Shown here: in pieces, positions 1 through 10,386 of the stretch
Position numbering within the stretch: position 1 is the stretch's first letter
Layout of the letters: each line of letters starts with the position of its first letter
Assembly: GCA_027604185.1 (NCBI GenBank)
Contig: JADGKB010000146.1
Location: 1-29,038, forward strand
Direction: 5' to 3'
DNA length: 29,038 bases
DNA from: Boothiomyces macroporosus
Taxonomy: Eukaryota; Chytridiomycota; Chytridiomycetes; Rhizophydiales; Terramycetaceae
The notes under the pieces: model-generated
Told to the model about the DNA's origin: nothing
Database searches by the model: none
Seen by the model: the letters and a program-made list of their open reading frames with translations, nothing else
Position numbers and translations under genes: made by a program

Positions 1-2074
1 TTATTGCTTTATGTTAGGGTTGCTTGCCAGAGCGAAGGCATCTTTCAAATCTGGCACAAGGCGATTTTTTCCAATTATTTCCACTACCTTGGACTGTACC
101 AGCTTACTTTTGATGCTGTCATTGGCCCCGCTTAAAATAACTGTACATGTTTGGCCAACAAATTTCTTGAATATTTGGGAAAGGATCAGTACTCCATAGG
201 TATCCTAGGTTACAAAAGGTTACAATTTCCTCGCACTTGGAAAGATCAAATATAATTTTGATTGGATTCGCACTGAGACTATATCTTGCCTTTACCAAGA
301 GCCCCTTTTCTCGAGTTGCAATTCGACTTGACAGTAATTTATACGAAATTTCTGGTGCATTTGAGTCTGCTATTTCTCTTGCATTCCTTTCTGCCTCTAA
401 CAATAGCTCTATTCTTCTTCGAAGTCTTCCAGCGTTGTAAAATTGAAGTGGGCCGTAGATTCTAACTGCTATAACTCCATCCACAAATTTACAATTTGGA
501 TAATTTCTTGCGTCAATATACATTGAATCCCCGTTCTCTAAATCCAGTAATCCTACTAACCCAATGTTAATTTTAGTAGTTTTCCGTAAAATTAAAAGCG
601 ATGATAAAAGCAAGCATAGTACAATCCCGTCTGAAATCGATATGAATGTTGTAACGCCAAATGTAAGCAAAAACATGAAAATATCCCCAATGCTTTTCAT
701 TTCTATCAGAAATGCAAATTCAGAAAAATCTATCAAGTTGTACCCCGCATTGGCAACAATTGCAGATAATACTGCTTTGGGGATATATCGTAATACAGTT
801 TCTAGAGTTGAAAACAATGCTAGTACGATTAAAGCAGACAAGACCCCAGCAATGGTAGTTCTTGCACCAGCAGTAGCTAAAATTCTGGACCGTGGCAATG
901 AACCAAATGTAACATAACAACCAAAAAAAGAGCCTATAAGATTGGCAGACCCCAAAGCAAAAAGTTCTCGATTTCCACTTGGAAAATAACCGTGCTGTAG
1001 ACCAAAGCTTCGAGTAACACATTGAGATTGAATATATCCGATAATTGAAATCACAATCACATTGGGTAGCAGCCTTTTGAACTGTTCATAGTCCAAAATT
1101 GGTGCAGCCGGTGTGGGGATTGCACTTGTATAGTCGCCAATAATTTTAATTCCCAATGAGCTAAAGTTTAATGTATAAGAAAATACCACAGTCACGAATA
1201 CCAAGATAAGAATTGCTGGTACATGGACTAACCATTTCTGCCTGCTTGCAAATCTGGTTTTCAAGGCCTGTAGCCCAAATAGAAACAACAAACAGCAAAA
1301 GGATAGAATAACGGTATTTAAGTTTGCTTTGGTAAATGGAACACTAATTAGTTTTGTGTAAGTGGAATCGCTGCCTTTTGCTGGGGATACCACTCCAAGG
1401 AGACCTGGAAGCTGCTCAACAATAATTAAAAGTGCCACTCCAACTATGAACCCATTCAATAGGTATCCAGAAATAATGTTGTCTATAAAGCCTGCTCCAA
1501 GCGCAGATAACACCATACAAAAGATTCCCACATAAAAGCCAATTGCTGTTGCAATATTATTACTATTACCGCCATAAGATGAAACTTCATTGACGCAAGC
1601 AACACCCACTAAAACACTTGTAAGAGCTTCGGGTCCTGCTTTTACTCAAAAGTTACCTACAGAGAGCTGTCTTGAAGCACCAAAAATCGCGTACGTGAGC
1701 AAAGGAAATACCGCTGACACTAGCGCCCTGATTGAATCTATTTGTGCAAGCTGGGCATATCCCATAGCCTGTGGAATCAATACAAATGCGATGGTAATTG
1801 CCGCTCGAAAGTCTTCCAAAAAAGTGGAAAGTTTGTATAAACTGATGTGATGAACCAACGGAAAGATTCTATAAGGAAAAAGCAACAGTCTTTTAAGTAT
1901 GGTATCAGTTGGAAGGGGGTCTTGCGACGTGTAGGCAAATCCGGGCGTTGCTACAGGTGTTTCCACATCGTGAAACTTGTTTATACCATCCACATAGTCA
2001 CCCTCCGTCATATATACGACCGATTTCCATATTGAGAGACGATTTCTATTTTCCTGTACTTCAATTTCCTCCAT
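1..2074 (-). CDS. SulP/SLC26 family sulfate (anion) transporter, copy 1
   Basis: Plasma-membrane anion transporter of the SulP family with a C-terminal STAS domain, 677 aa. Exons are 2074-1657, 1635-224 and 204-1; introns are 21 nt (1636-1656) and 19 nt (205-223). Removing them restores SVGPEAL and the STAS core, and all phases agree. Visible signs: cytosolic N-terminus, then the family signature PQAMGYAQLA (residues 101-110) and FGASRQLSVG (about 131-140), many hydrophobic helices, and STAS from about residue 500 with a FDLSKCEEID strand. The start is the ATG at 2074, because the N-terminal block (QENRNRLSIWKSVVYM) is shared with copy 2. The stop TAA is at 1-3, so the CDS is just complete. 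SulP transporters usually import sulfate; the substrate here is inferred from the family only. It forms a tandem pair with the next gene. Confidence 0.93.
98..313. repeat. Near-identical tract shared by the two SulP genes (copy at 2471-2686)
   Basis: Bases 98-313 match 2471-2686 (constant offset 2373) with one mismatch that I can find (g184 versus a2557). The tract spans the end of exon 2, the whole 19-nt second intron and part of exon 3 of each SulP gene. The flanking sequence on both sides is clearly more diverged, including third-base changes and short runs with no match. A further identical run of about 60 bp covers the last codons (1-65 versus 2374-2438). Confidence 0.9.
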
Positions 2075-2373
2075 TTACGCTCAGACAGCAAAAAATTTTG
2101 GCGATACCAGAAATTAAGCTTCAGGGTAATTCTTTACACCGATGGGATTCAGATTCAATCTCTATCAGTGCAATTTACCCACTGAAATCAAACACACTAC
2201 GGGTAGTTTTTCCGAGAGAGCAACCTAGGTGAATTTCACTTTCCTGCGATAGAAGCATACGCGGAAAATCCAACGTTTATCTTGGTCAAGTTTACAAAAG
2301 CTCCTAATGAATGCTTTGTTAGAAAGGTTGTGTAATATTGCAATGGATGCCAAATTTCAGCACTTGAAATTCT
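2075..2373. promoter_or_regulatory. Spacer holding the SulP copy 1 promoter
   Basis: This 299-bp spacer lies between the start of copy 1 (minus) and the stop of copy 2. No ORF or RNA gene is seen. Directly upstream of the copy 1 ATG, bases 2090-2101 read CCAAAATTTTTT on the minus strand. The same 12-mer occurs upstream of copy 2 at 4463-4474, 16 and 20 nt from the two ATGs. A shared regulatory site is inference; it could also be residual duplication homology. Confidence 0.4.
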
Positions 2374-4443
2374 TTATTGCTTTATGTTAGGGTTGCTTGC
2401 CAGAGCGAAGGCATCTTTCAAATCTGGCACAAGGCGATCACTCCCTATCAAGTCCAACACCTTGGAATCCACCAGCTTACTTTTGATGCTGTCATTGGCC
2501 CCGCTTAAAATAACTGTACATGTTTGGCCAACAAATTTCTTGAATATTTGGGAAAGAATCAGTACTCCATAGGTATCCTAGGTTACAAAAGGTTACAATT
2601 TCCTCGCACTTGGAAAGATCAAATATAATTTTGATTGGATTCGCACTGAGACTATATCTTGCCTTTACCAAGAGCCCCTTTTCTCGTTTTGCCAGCGGTA
2701 TTGATACTATGCTACATGAGGTTTCAGCTATACTAGATTCCCTCATGTCTTTTGCACTTCTATCTGCCTCTATTAATAGCTCTATTCTTCTTCGAAGTCT
2801 TCCAGCGTTGTAAAATTGAAGCGGACCGTAAATTGTTAGCGCTATAACTCCATCCACAAATTTACAATTTGGATAATTTCTTGCGTCAATATACATTGAA
2901 TCCCCGTTCTCTAAATCCAATCTACCAACTAATCCAATGTCAACTTTTGTTGTTTTTCGTAGTATGAGAAGCGCTGATAATAACAAGCATAATACAATCC
3001 CGTCTGAAATTGAAATGAAGGTAGTCACCACAAATGCAAGGAGAAACATGCCAATATCTGAAAGACTTCTCATCCTGACCAAAAAAGCTATTTCATGAAA
3101 CTCTATCAAGTTGAAACCAGCGTTAGCAACAATAGCGCAAAGTACTGCTTTTGGTATGTATCGTAATACAGTTTCTAGAGTTGAAAACAATGTTAGTACG
3201 ATTAGCGCTGCCAAAATGCCGGCAATGGTAGTTCTTGCACCAGCAGTAGCTAAAACTCTGGATCTTGGCAATGAACCAAATGTAACATAAGAGCCAAAAA
3301 ACGATCCTACAATATTGGCAGTGCCCAAAGCAAAAAGTTCTCGATTTCCACTTGGAAAATAACCATGCTGCAGGCCAAAGCTTCGCGTAATAGATTGAGA
3401 TTCAATGTATCCGATAATTGAAATCACAATCACATTGGGGAGTAACCTTTTAAACTGTTCAAAGTCTAATATTGGTACTGAAGGAGTTGGAATTGTACTA
3501 CTAAAATCTCCAATGATTTTGATTCCCAAAGATTCAAAATCTAATGTATATGACAAAACGATTGTCACAAATACTAAGATAAGAATTGCCGGGATATGAA
3601 CTATCCATTTCTGTCTGCGGGCTATTTTGCTTTTTAATATCTGAAGGCCAAATAGAAATACCAAGCAACTGCAAGACAGGATAACGGTATTTAAATTAGC
3701 ATGAGCAAATGGCACCTTGACAAGTTTCTTGTACGTTGAATCACTTCCATCTGCGGACGAAACCACACCCAGAAGGCCAGGCAGCTGTTCAACAACAATC
3801 AAAAAAGCGACACCGACTATATAGCCGTTCATTAGGTATCCTGAAATAATATTATCGATAAAACCAGCTCCGATTATAGATAACACCATGCAGAAGACAC
3901 CCACATAAAATCCCAAAATGGTGGCTACATCGTTGCTATTTCCGCCGAATACAGAAACTTCGTTGACACAAGCAACACCCACCAACACGCTGGAAAGTGC
4001 TTCTGGCCCTACTATCAATGAAAAATACCTATGGACAATTGTCTTGATGCCCCAAAAACAGCATATCCAATGAGAGGAAATACTGCCGAAACTAATGCCC
4101 TGATTGGATCAACGTCAGCAAGCTGAGCATAACCCATTGCCTGTGGAATTAGAACAAACGCGGTCGTAGCTGCCGCACGAAAGTCTTCCAAAAACCAGGC
4201 AACAGAGTACAACTTGATCTGATGAAGAAGAGGAAATATCCTATAAGGTAAATGCAAAAGCCTTTTCAATATTGTAGTGGCCGAGCCCGACTCTTGCGAG
4301 TTGACTGTATATCCTGGAACTATGCTGTTTATTTCATCCTGGAACTTATCTAATCCCTCAGCATATTCGCCTTCCTTCATATATACGACCGATTTCCATA
4401 TTGAGAGTCGATTTCTATTTTCTTGCTCTTCTATATCCCGCAT
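2374..4443 (-). CDS. SulP/SLC26 family sulfate (anion) transporter, copy 2
   Basis: Tandem paralogue of the preceding SulP gene, 676 aa. Exons are 4443-4029, 4008-2597 and 2577-2374. Introns are 20 nt (4009-4028) and 19 nt (2578-2596), at the same positions as in copy 1; the second intron is identical in sequence. Both copies keep the PQAMGYAQLA and FGASRQLS blocks, the membrane helices and the C-terminal STAS domain ending NPNIKQ. Copy 1 and copy 2 differ freely through most of exon 2 but are almost identical in the 3' part. The TAA stop lies inside an AATAAA hexamer on the coding strand. The 205-bp gap to the divergent gene at 4649 must hold the promoters of both. The first intron ends in a TAGTAG tandem acceptor. 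Confidence 0.93.
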
Positions 4444-4648
4444 TAATCACAGCCAAAACTGGAAAAAATTTTGGATAAGGTTTAAAAAGTTACCAAGAAA
4501 AGTATATCCCGCCATAACTTGCTAGACGCCTTTACTTGTTTTATTATTCGATAAAGAATGAAAGCTCGTAACTACATCACTCAACACAAAAAACAACCCG
4601 TGGTACCAAAACGCGCTTTGAAATTTTTGCCATAAGTGTGGAATTCAA

Positions 4649-6739
4649 ATGAATAAGAAAGATAGCCAGAACCGCTCCAGAATAAATGTAGTGGATACCG
4701 ATTCGAATGAGGTTTATATATTGGATGAGTCACCAAATTATAAACCTACTGGAAGGCACAGCAAGGAATCATCATTAACAAAAGATACAAACCAAGATTT
4801 GAGTAATTACGAGTCCGCTTCATTTAAATCGGGATACAATAGCAATCAAAAATCTTATTCATCATTCAAGGAAAATAGCAGCTCCAACTTTAATCACAGC
4901 GAAAATAAACGCGCATCGATGAGCTTCAAATCAGGGATTTCCAAGTCTTACATTCCATTAAAGGATAATTCAAAAGAGCATATTCTTGCGGTGAAAACAA
5001 GCAAAGATAATATTAGTCGGGAGTTGCTATCTCCCGACAGAATTAAAAATGACCATGAATTATCAAAGTCCCGAAGCGAAAACAGTCTATTGATTCTCAT
5101 GGAAGAAACCAAATTTCATTCAAAAACAAAGAACTCGTTAATTACCGAATTGAGATCCCAAAATAGGTTTACTGAGCTTGAAAATAACGGTTATTCGATG
5201 GCTAAACTTCCAAATCTACTATGTAAATCGATTTAATATTAGTGGATGACAAGCGTTCAAGTTTTTCGAAATCTACAATATCCAGGGAAAGCTCGTTAAG
5301 AAGGGGAAAGACGAGGATGGGCACAGCTCAGCCAGATCCTTACGGTAGCTTAATGTCGAGGGTTGAAAATATATTTGAAACGGATTCGATTCCTACAAAG
5401 CCGGATCTGGTAATTACCAGGAAGCACACTGGAAAAATCTATCCTGAAGAAAAGTTATCCATACCTCTAAGCGATGAAGCTCCAAGGCTGACCCGTAAAT
5501 TGACAGGCCAAAAATCTATTGCCGAGCAATCTGTCCGGCCATCTATCAAAAGTCGAATGACAGATAGGAAAAAGTTTGATTATCAACAGGAGCTGGATCT
5601 TTTAAAATTCAAGGAAGAAATTGAATTCCAAGATAGTGACGAGGAATTGGACGAATTATCGGATAATGAATCATTTGAATCACTACAAGATAGTAGGGAA
5701 GAAGAAATTTGGACTCCCCCTGAAGCATTTAAATCTCTGGAGGACATCAAACAGAGTAAAATTTTCACCAACACTCCGCAAGATATGAAGCCAGGCTTGA
5801 TACTTGGATTATCAGCGTTGCATAAAGATGGCATTCGCTTTGATCCAAAAGGGGTCGGAAGTATATTTGAGTGGGCAACTTCCTCTTCTCAATGGCGACG
5901 TATCGGAATAAAAAAACCCACAGCTACAAACGTCGCTGTTCCATTAGGACCAAAGGGATATGTGGACGCTGCTATTGTTTTTGCTGAAAAGCAAATGGAG
6001 GCATGGGAAAAGATGAAGGCAGAAATGCTCAGTCGAACTGGCCAAAAAGCAACCAAATTCAAGAGTTTTCACGATGTTATTAATATAATTCAAAGGCTGA
6101 AGCAACTAGGGATGAACCCTCAGCTTTTGGTAATTCAAACTAACCCAGAATCGCGTCGACAAGTCCACTCTAAATATAATCATCTCCATCAAACTATGGA
6201 AAAAGAGAGCGCTGGATAATAGGAAGCTGCGCAACGAACCAATTAGAAAAGTGCTCTTTAAAGAGGAAAGGGAATTCGCATGTAGAGTTCCACCAATGAT
6301 ACAAGAATATATACTCGAAGAATCAGTGAAAGTAATTGAAAATTATGAGAAGCTGTATGAGAACTTTCTAGGAGCTGAAAACGAGAAAACAGTTGGCTCA
6401 AGGAAACACAAACGGAAAATACTCTCTCAGCAAATACAACCAGATAGTGCACTAGAAGAAGAGCAGCAAGGAGTAGCAAGAAAAATGTTTTCAATGCGGT
6501 CGCTCCGGTTTGGGTCATTTAGATCCAGCAATGCTCGTATTGTCCCAGTAAATGATATAGAATCATCTCAGGGTATAAATGAAGAGCCAGAAGAAAATGA
6601 AGATTTGCAAGTTGTGGTTGTATCAAACAAATCAACACTGCCGCCAGTTCGTGGGGCATTGCGTAGAGGATCCAAAATAGCCCCAATGAGGGACGAAATT
6701 TTGATTAAAATAGAAGAGGATCAAGAGGACCAAGAATAG
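4649..6739 (+). CDS. Unrecognised Ser-rich, acidic, largely disordered protein
   Basis: I do not recognise this protein (683 aa). Exons are 4649-5222, 5243-6129 and 6149-6739. Introns are 20 nt (5223-5242) and 19 nt (6130-6148); with them the three open segments join in phase. The first about 190 residues are rich in Ser, Lys and Asn, with repeated SFKS-type pieces. A short repeat follows (TRKHTG, then TRKLTG about 40 residues on), then a strongly acidic stretch (DSDEELDELSDNESFESLQD). After that comes a more ordered, possibly folded part with aromatic and Gly residues (FDPKGVGSIFEW...WRRIGIKK, AEKQMEAWEKMKAEML), and a helical, acidic C-terminus. No membrane segment or signal peptide is seen. 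It is convergent with the glyoxalase gene, 39 bp away. A cytoskeletal or ciliary role is possible but has no direct support. Confidence 0.8.
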
Positions 6740-6778
6740 CATATGTTTAATTACATGAATATAAAAACATCTTATATA

Positions 6779-7600
6779 TTATCCCCTGAAATTGTTCTTG
6801 AGTTCCCTAAGTGTACCCATCAAGTCAATAGGATTGGAAACACCAACTGCTTTTTGAACAGACTCTTCTGCAACCCTCATGAATGGATTGGTATCCCATT
6901 CATCTTGAAGTGTAGATGGAACAGTTATTTTGGTCTTTTGAGCCCAGTTGTATTTTTCCTTGAGTTTCTGATTGTGAGGATCAACAGTAAGCGCAAATTT
7001 CAAATTAGCCTCAGTGTATTCACTAAATTAGCATCATGCTACTGTCCGCAGTATACAAGAGTATCCTTTGGTAATGCACCGATAGTTTTAATGAGGGAAT
7101 TGTACATGTCTTGCTTTGTCCCTTCGAAGAATCGTCCACATCTTTCTTAGCTTAAATTTACCCACCAATAAACAGCGTATCTCCAGTAAAGACAACTTTA
7201 TCCTTTCCTTCTTCATCTTCGACATAGTAAGAAACTGATCCGTTGGTATGTCCGGGTGTTAACAATGGAGTAATATTCAGAGCTCCGAGTTTAAACGGAG
7301 AATTGGCTTTAATGGTCATTTCCTTTACTCGTTCATCTGCAGCGTATACTTTAATGCCCGGATAGGTTTGAACTACTTTTGCGTTACCGCCTGCATGGTC
7401 ATTATGATGGTGCTTGGTTAATTCCATGTTACAGTGGTTAAGATCGCTTCCAGTTTTGTATCCTTAACGGCAGCCATTGCAGGAATTGGCTCGGCAGGAT
7501 CCACCAGGGCAGATAGGTTGGTCTTGGTGCATTGCAGCAAGTAAGCATAATTGTCTTTGAAAATTGGAATTGGAGTAACTTTGAGCATCTGCTTCATCAT
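6779..7600 (-). CDS. Hydroxyacylglutathione hydrolase (glyoxalase II)
   Basis: Hydrolyses S-D-lactoylglutathione to D-lactate and glutathione, the second step of methylglyoxal detoxification. The protein is 253 aa, the usual length of the cytosolic form. Exons are 7600-7433, 7412-7162, 7141-7043 and 7022-6779; all three introns are 20 nt (7413-7432, 7142-7161, 7023-7042). Each intron sits inside a hallmark motif, which makes the splicing firm: metal-binding TTHHHNDH (residues 55-62) is rebuilt across intron 1, GGCGRFFEG across intron 2 and CGHEYT across intron 3. The metal ligands H111 in TPGHTNG and the Asp of TGDTLF are present. No targeting peptide is visible, so the enzyme is probably cytosolic. 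The C-terminus ([14 protein letters not shown]) matches the family end. Confidence 0.95.
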
Positions 7601-7668
7601 TAGGGAAAATTATCTTTTACCCGAGACCTCGAAATGCAAGATTGATTACGTATTCAATAGCAAGGACA

Positions 7669-8550
7669 ATGAATTCTTGGAAAATGCTAACCACTGAAAT
7701 CATTACGATCCTATTTCTCATTGCGGCAACAATAATTAAAGGATTAGGATTCAGAAAATGCTTGTTAAAATGCAATAGGAACCATTCTTACACTTACCCC
7801 TTGATTTTCTTTAATATCGTTGGATTTCTAGGAATCTTGCATCGCTTCTACATGATAATCAAATCTATCACCGTGGGGATTCAATATCTGGAACCAAACG
7901 ATTTGGACAATTCCTTGTTAGTAATTACCGCGGAACTGGAAATCTACTTTATAATTTTCACGGATTTGCAAACCTTAAATATCTATGGAGTGTTGTTTCC
8001 ATTCTTTACACCAGTTAGAATCATTATATTACAAATAACCAACGCTGTAATAGCGTTATGTGCATTAGCACTTCATTTGGGTTGCGTTTTTTATCCTTTG
8101 CTTGCATTTGTAAGTTATTCTTGATCAATAGTATAACGGGATCGTAGCTCTAGTGAGGGTGCTTGCTGCATTGATCATTGACAGTTATCTGAGTATTGGT
8201 CTATCCATCTTACTGTACAAACAAATTCTAAAGAAAACTAAATTCGAAGAGCCAAAGCTGAAAGTTTTACTACTCAAGTGCGTAGCATTGCTGATATTTG
8301 ATAGCGCAGGATATGCTCTTGACGGAATAGTTTCAGCAACTCAGTTTGTAAATACATTCTAAAATAGGAAGAGTATACTCTGCAACTGCTGTTTTACATT
8401 TTATATACCCTACTCGCTATTCATTTTGGTTCGATAACTCTGTTGTTCTTTGACTTTAAAGAAGTTGCGATTTCAACATTCAAAGTGTACAAGGAACCAA
8501 TTAACAATGCGGAGCTTACATTGGAAATGACTCAGGTTCAGCTTAAATAA
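7669..8550 (+). CDS. Seven-helix membrane protein of unknown family, copy A
   Basis: I do not recognise the family. The protein is 279 aa with about seven hydrophobic segments and short loops, so it looks like a compact seven-helix protein. Exons are 7669-8109, 8132-8347 and 8368-8550; introns are 22 nt (8110-8131) and 20 nt (8348-8367). Helices begin near EIITILFLIAA, YPLIFFNIVGFLG, ITAELEIYFIIF, LQITNAVIALCAL, VLAALIIDSY, LLLKCVALLIFD and LQLLFYILYTLLA, followed by a short cytosolic-looking tail. Motifs shared with copy C are LDN, TAELEI, DLQT, LFPFFT and FFDFK. The ATG at 7669 is the first in frame; the ATG at 7684 fits copy C almost as well. The stop codon overlaps AATAAA. A receptor or sensor role is a guess from topology; a transporter or enzyme is equally possible. 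Confidence 0.8.
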
Positions 8551-8612
8551 AAGATGCGAACTAATTGTCTTTTTTACCTTGTCATTGTACCATTACAATT
8601 TACAATATTTCT

Positions 8613-9074
8613 ATGATGGAAGTGATTGCCTTGCTTGACATTTTCAGTATTTCTGAAATCGCTAGCTCCATGGAAATCATACACTATTTCATTGCATTTC
8701 ACAAGATTGGAATGTTGGGCTGTTTGCACCGAATGTTTCTCGTTGCTGTTGCCATGATATCAGGGTCAAAAATGCTGGATACAAATAACATAGACAATTC
8801 GTTCTGGTAAGCTAGAAATTGGATTCATCATGCTTTTGATCTACGATATCCTTGGATACTTTGAAGCTGTTGCAGCCTTTTTAAAGTTTGTAAATTGTGT
8901 TAAATTAGGACGACTATATTTCTCAATTACTATACTATATTCTTTATACCTTATTGGGCATTCACTTTAGCGTAATTACCTTATGATTTCAAGACATTGG
9001 CCGTGTCTTTAATTAGAACCAAAAAGCCAGCTCCAAAGGCTATAGGAAGCACCCAAATCAATAAAGGCAAATAA
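8613..9074 (+). pseudogene. Truncated seven-helix gene, copy B (pseudogene)
   Basis: Remnant of the same family as its two neighbours. Helix 2 is recognisable (HYFIAFHKIGMLGCLHR), then LDTNNIDNS, after which a TAA (8808-8810) interrupts the frame. The sequence then jumps from the start of the TAELEI block to the helix 6 block (LLIYDILGYFEAVAAF), so helices 3 to 5 are deleted. A 19-nt intron (8890-8908) is still present at the family's second intron position, and the exon 3 relic (YYILYTLLGIHFSVITL) runs to a frameshift near 8983. After that the DFKTLAVS tail can be followed to a TAA at 9072-9074. Much of helix 1 is also missing. Confidence 0.85.
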
Positions 9075-9100
9075 TTGTACGCGTCTATTAAAGTTTTTGA

Positions 9101-9945
9101 ATGGAGGCAATAACAATAACATGCTTATCTGTATCTACAATTTTAAAATGCATTGCACTTTGGAGATGCTTGCAAACAGAAAACAGAAAGAAATCTTATA
9201 CCACACATTTTATATTATTTCACATTATCGGCCAACTAGGGAATTTCCACCGGTTCTATGTTGTAAGTAAAGCAATGCTGACAGGCAACAAAACAGGAAT
9301 CATTCCCGAGTTAGATAATGGTTTAATGATTGCAACAGCAGAGCTGGAGATCTTCTTTATCATATACGCGGATCTGCAGACGTTTAGGATATTTGCTGTA
9401 CTATTTCCTTTCTTTACAGACAGGCTATTTGTAATATCGCATTCATTAAATGCTATCACTACTACAGCCGGGCTTTTATTTCATTTACTTTGCGCATTCT
9501 TTCCTGCTTATAATTTGGTATCTTTGATGCTAAAATAGACGACTGAAATAGTTTTACTAGGAAGGACACTAGTTATTCTGGTAATGGATAATTACTTGGA
9601 AATATCATTGGCGCTGATGCTGTATCGAGAAATATCAAAGAAAAGCGGTTCAAGCATGATTAACCTGTCTCGGCTGCTAACAAAATGCGTGTCGTTGTTA
9701 GTTTACGACACACTTGGCTATGGGTTTGAAGGAGTTGTATGGGCACTGACATTGGTATGGGCTTTTAACCCTAGGATGCATATACGTCCCAATTACTTTA
9801 TTATATATTGTATACCATACTCGGCATTCATTTCGCAGCGATCACTCTGTTATTTTTTGACTTTAAAGCCCTAACAGTTTCTACATTTAAAATCAACAAG
9901 CCAAAAAAGCAGATTGACAAAACAGTGACTTATCGCCTGCAATAA
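9101..9945 (+). CDS. Seven-helix membrane protein of unknown family, copy C
   Basis: Intact paralogue of copy A, 267 aa. Exons are 9101-9517, 9539-9754 and 9775-9945; introns are 21 nt (9518-9538) and 20 nt (9755-9774). Intron positions and the 216-nt middle exon are the same as in copy A, although the sequences have drifted far apart. Seven hydrophobic segments follow one another; conserved pieces are SYTTHFILFHIIGQLGNFHR, TAELEIFFII, DLQTFRIFAVLFPFFT and LLFFDFK. The charged tail is Lys-rich. The ATG is preceded directly by a T-tract (9092-9100). The stop TAA is part of AATAAA. The function is unknown; the shared topology and tandem layout suggest a lineage-specific membrane family. Confidence 0.82.
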
Positions 9946-10386
9946 ATTCAATCCATGTTCTTGATTGAATTAAACGTAAAGCTTCCAACCTCGATAAATA
10001 TTGACCGCCTAATATACAGTAGATTCCAGGTCAATTTATTGAATTCTCTTGTTTTCGGCAATAGAAATAATATAGTGGCAATTGTGAGTGAGAGTAGTTA
10101 TTAAAAGTAAAAGACTGATAAAGCTATTTGGTAAGCTTGTACTTGACACTGTGAAATCTGTGGGTGGTAAAATTCAGCAGAACTGATTTCCCAGGATCTA
10201 TCAATACTTTATTATTTGGTGCAAAAATCTATTTTCAAGATTGACGCGATTTCTCAGATTGCTCATGATTTCAAAGACACTACAGATAAATCAACTCAAT
10301 TTCCAACCTGCATATGCGGATGAAACCATATGAGTTGTCTCACTAAATCTCTCCATGGGTGATTGTTCATCTCCATTTTTCTTTGC
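9946..10386. other. Intergenic spacer upstream of ornithine carbamoyltransferase
   Basis: About 440 bp between copy C and the OTC start. I see no ORF with coding character, no tRNA-like element and no long repeat. It presumably contains the OTC promoter. A short upstream ATG at 10355 opens an 11-codon frame that stops at the TGA overlapping the OTC start (10388-10390), so a small upstream ORF overlapping the OTC start is possible. Confidence 0.5.
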
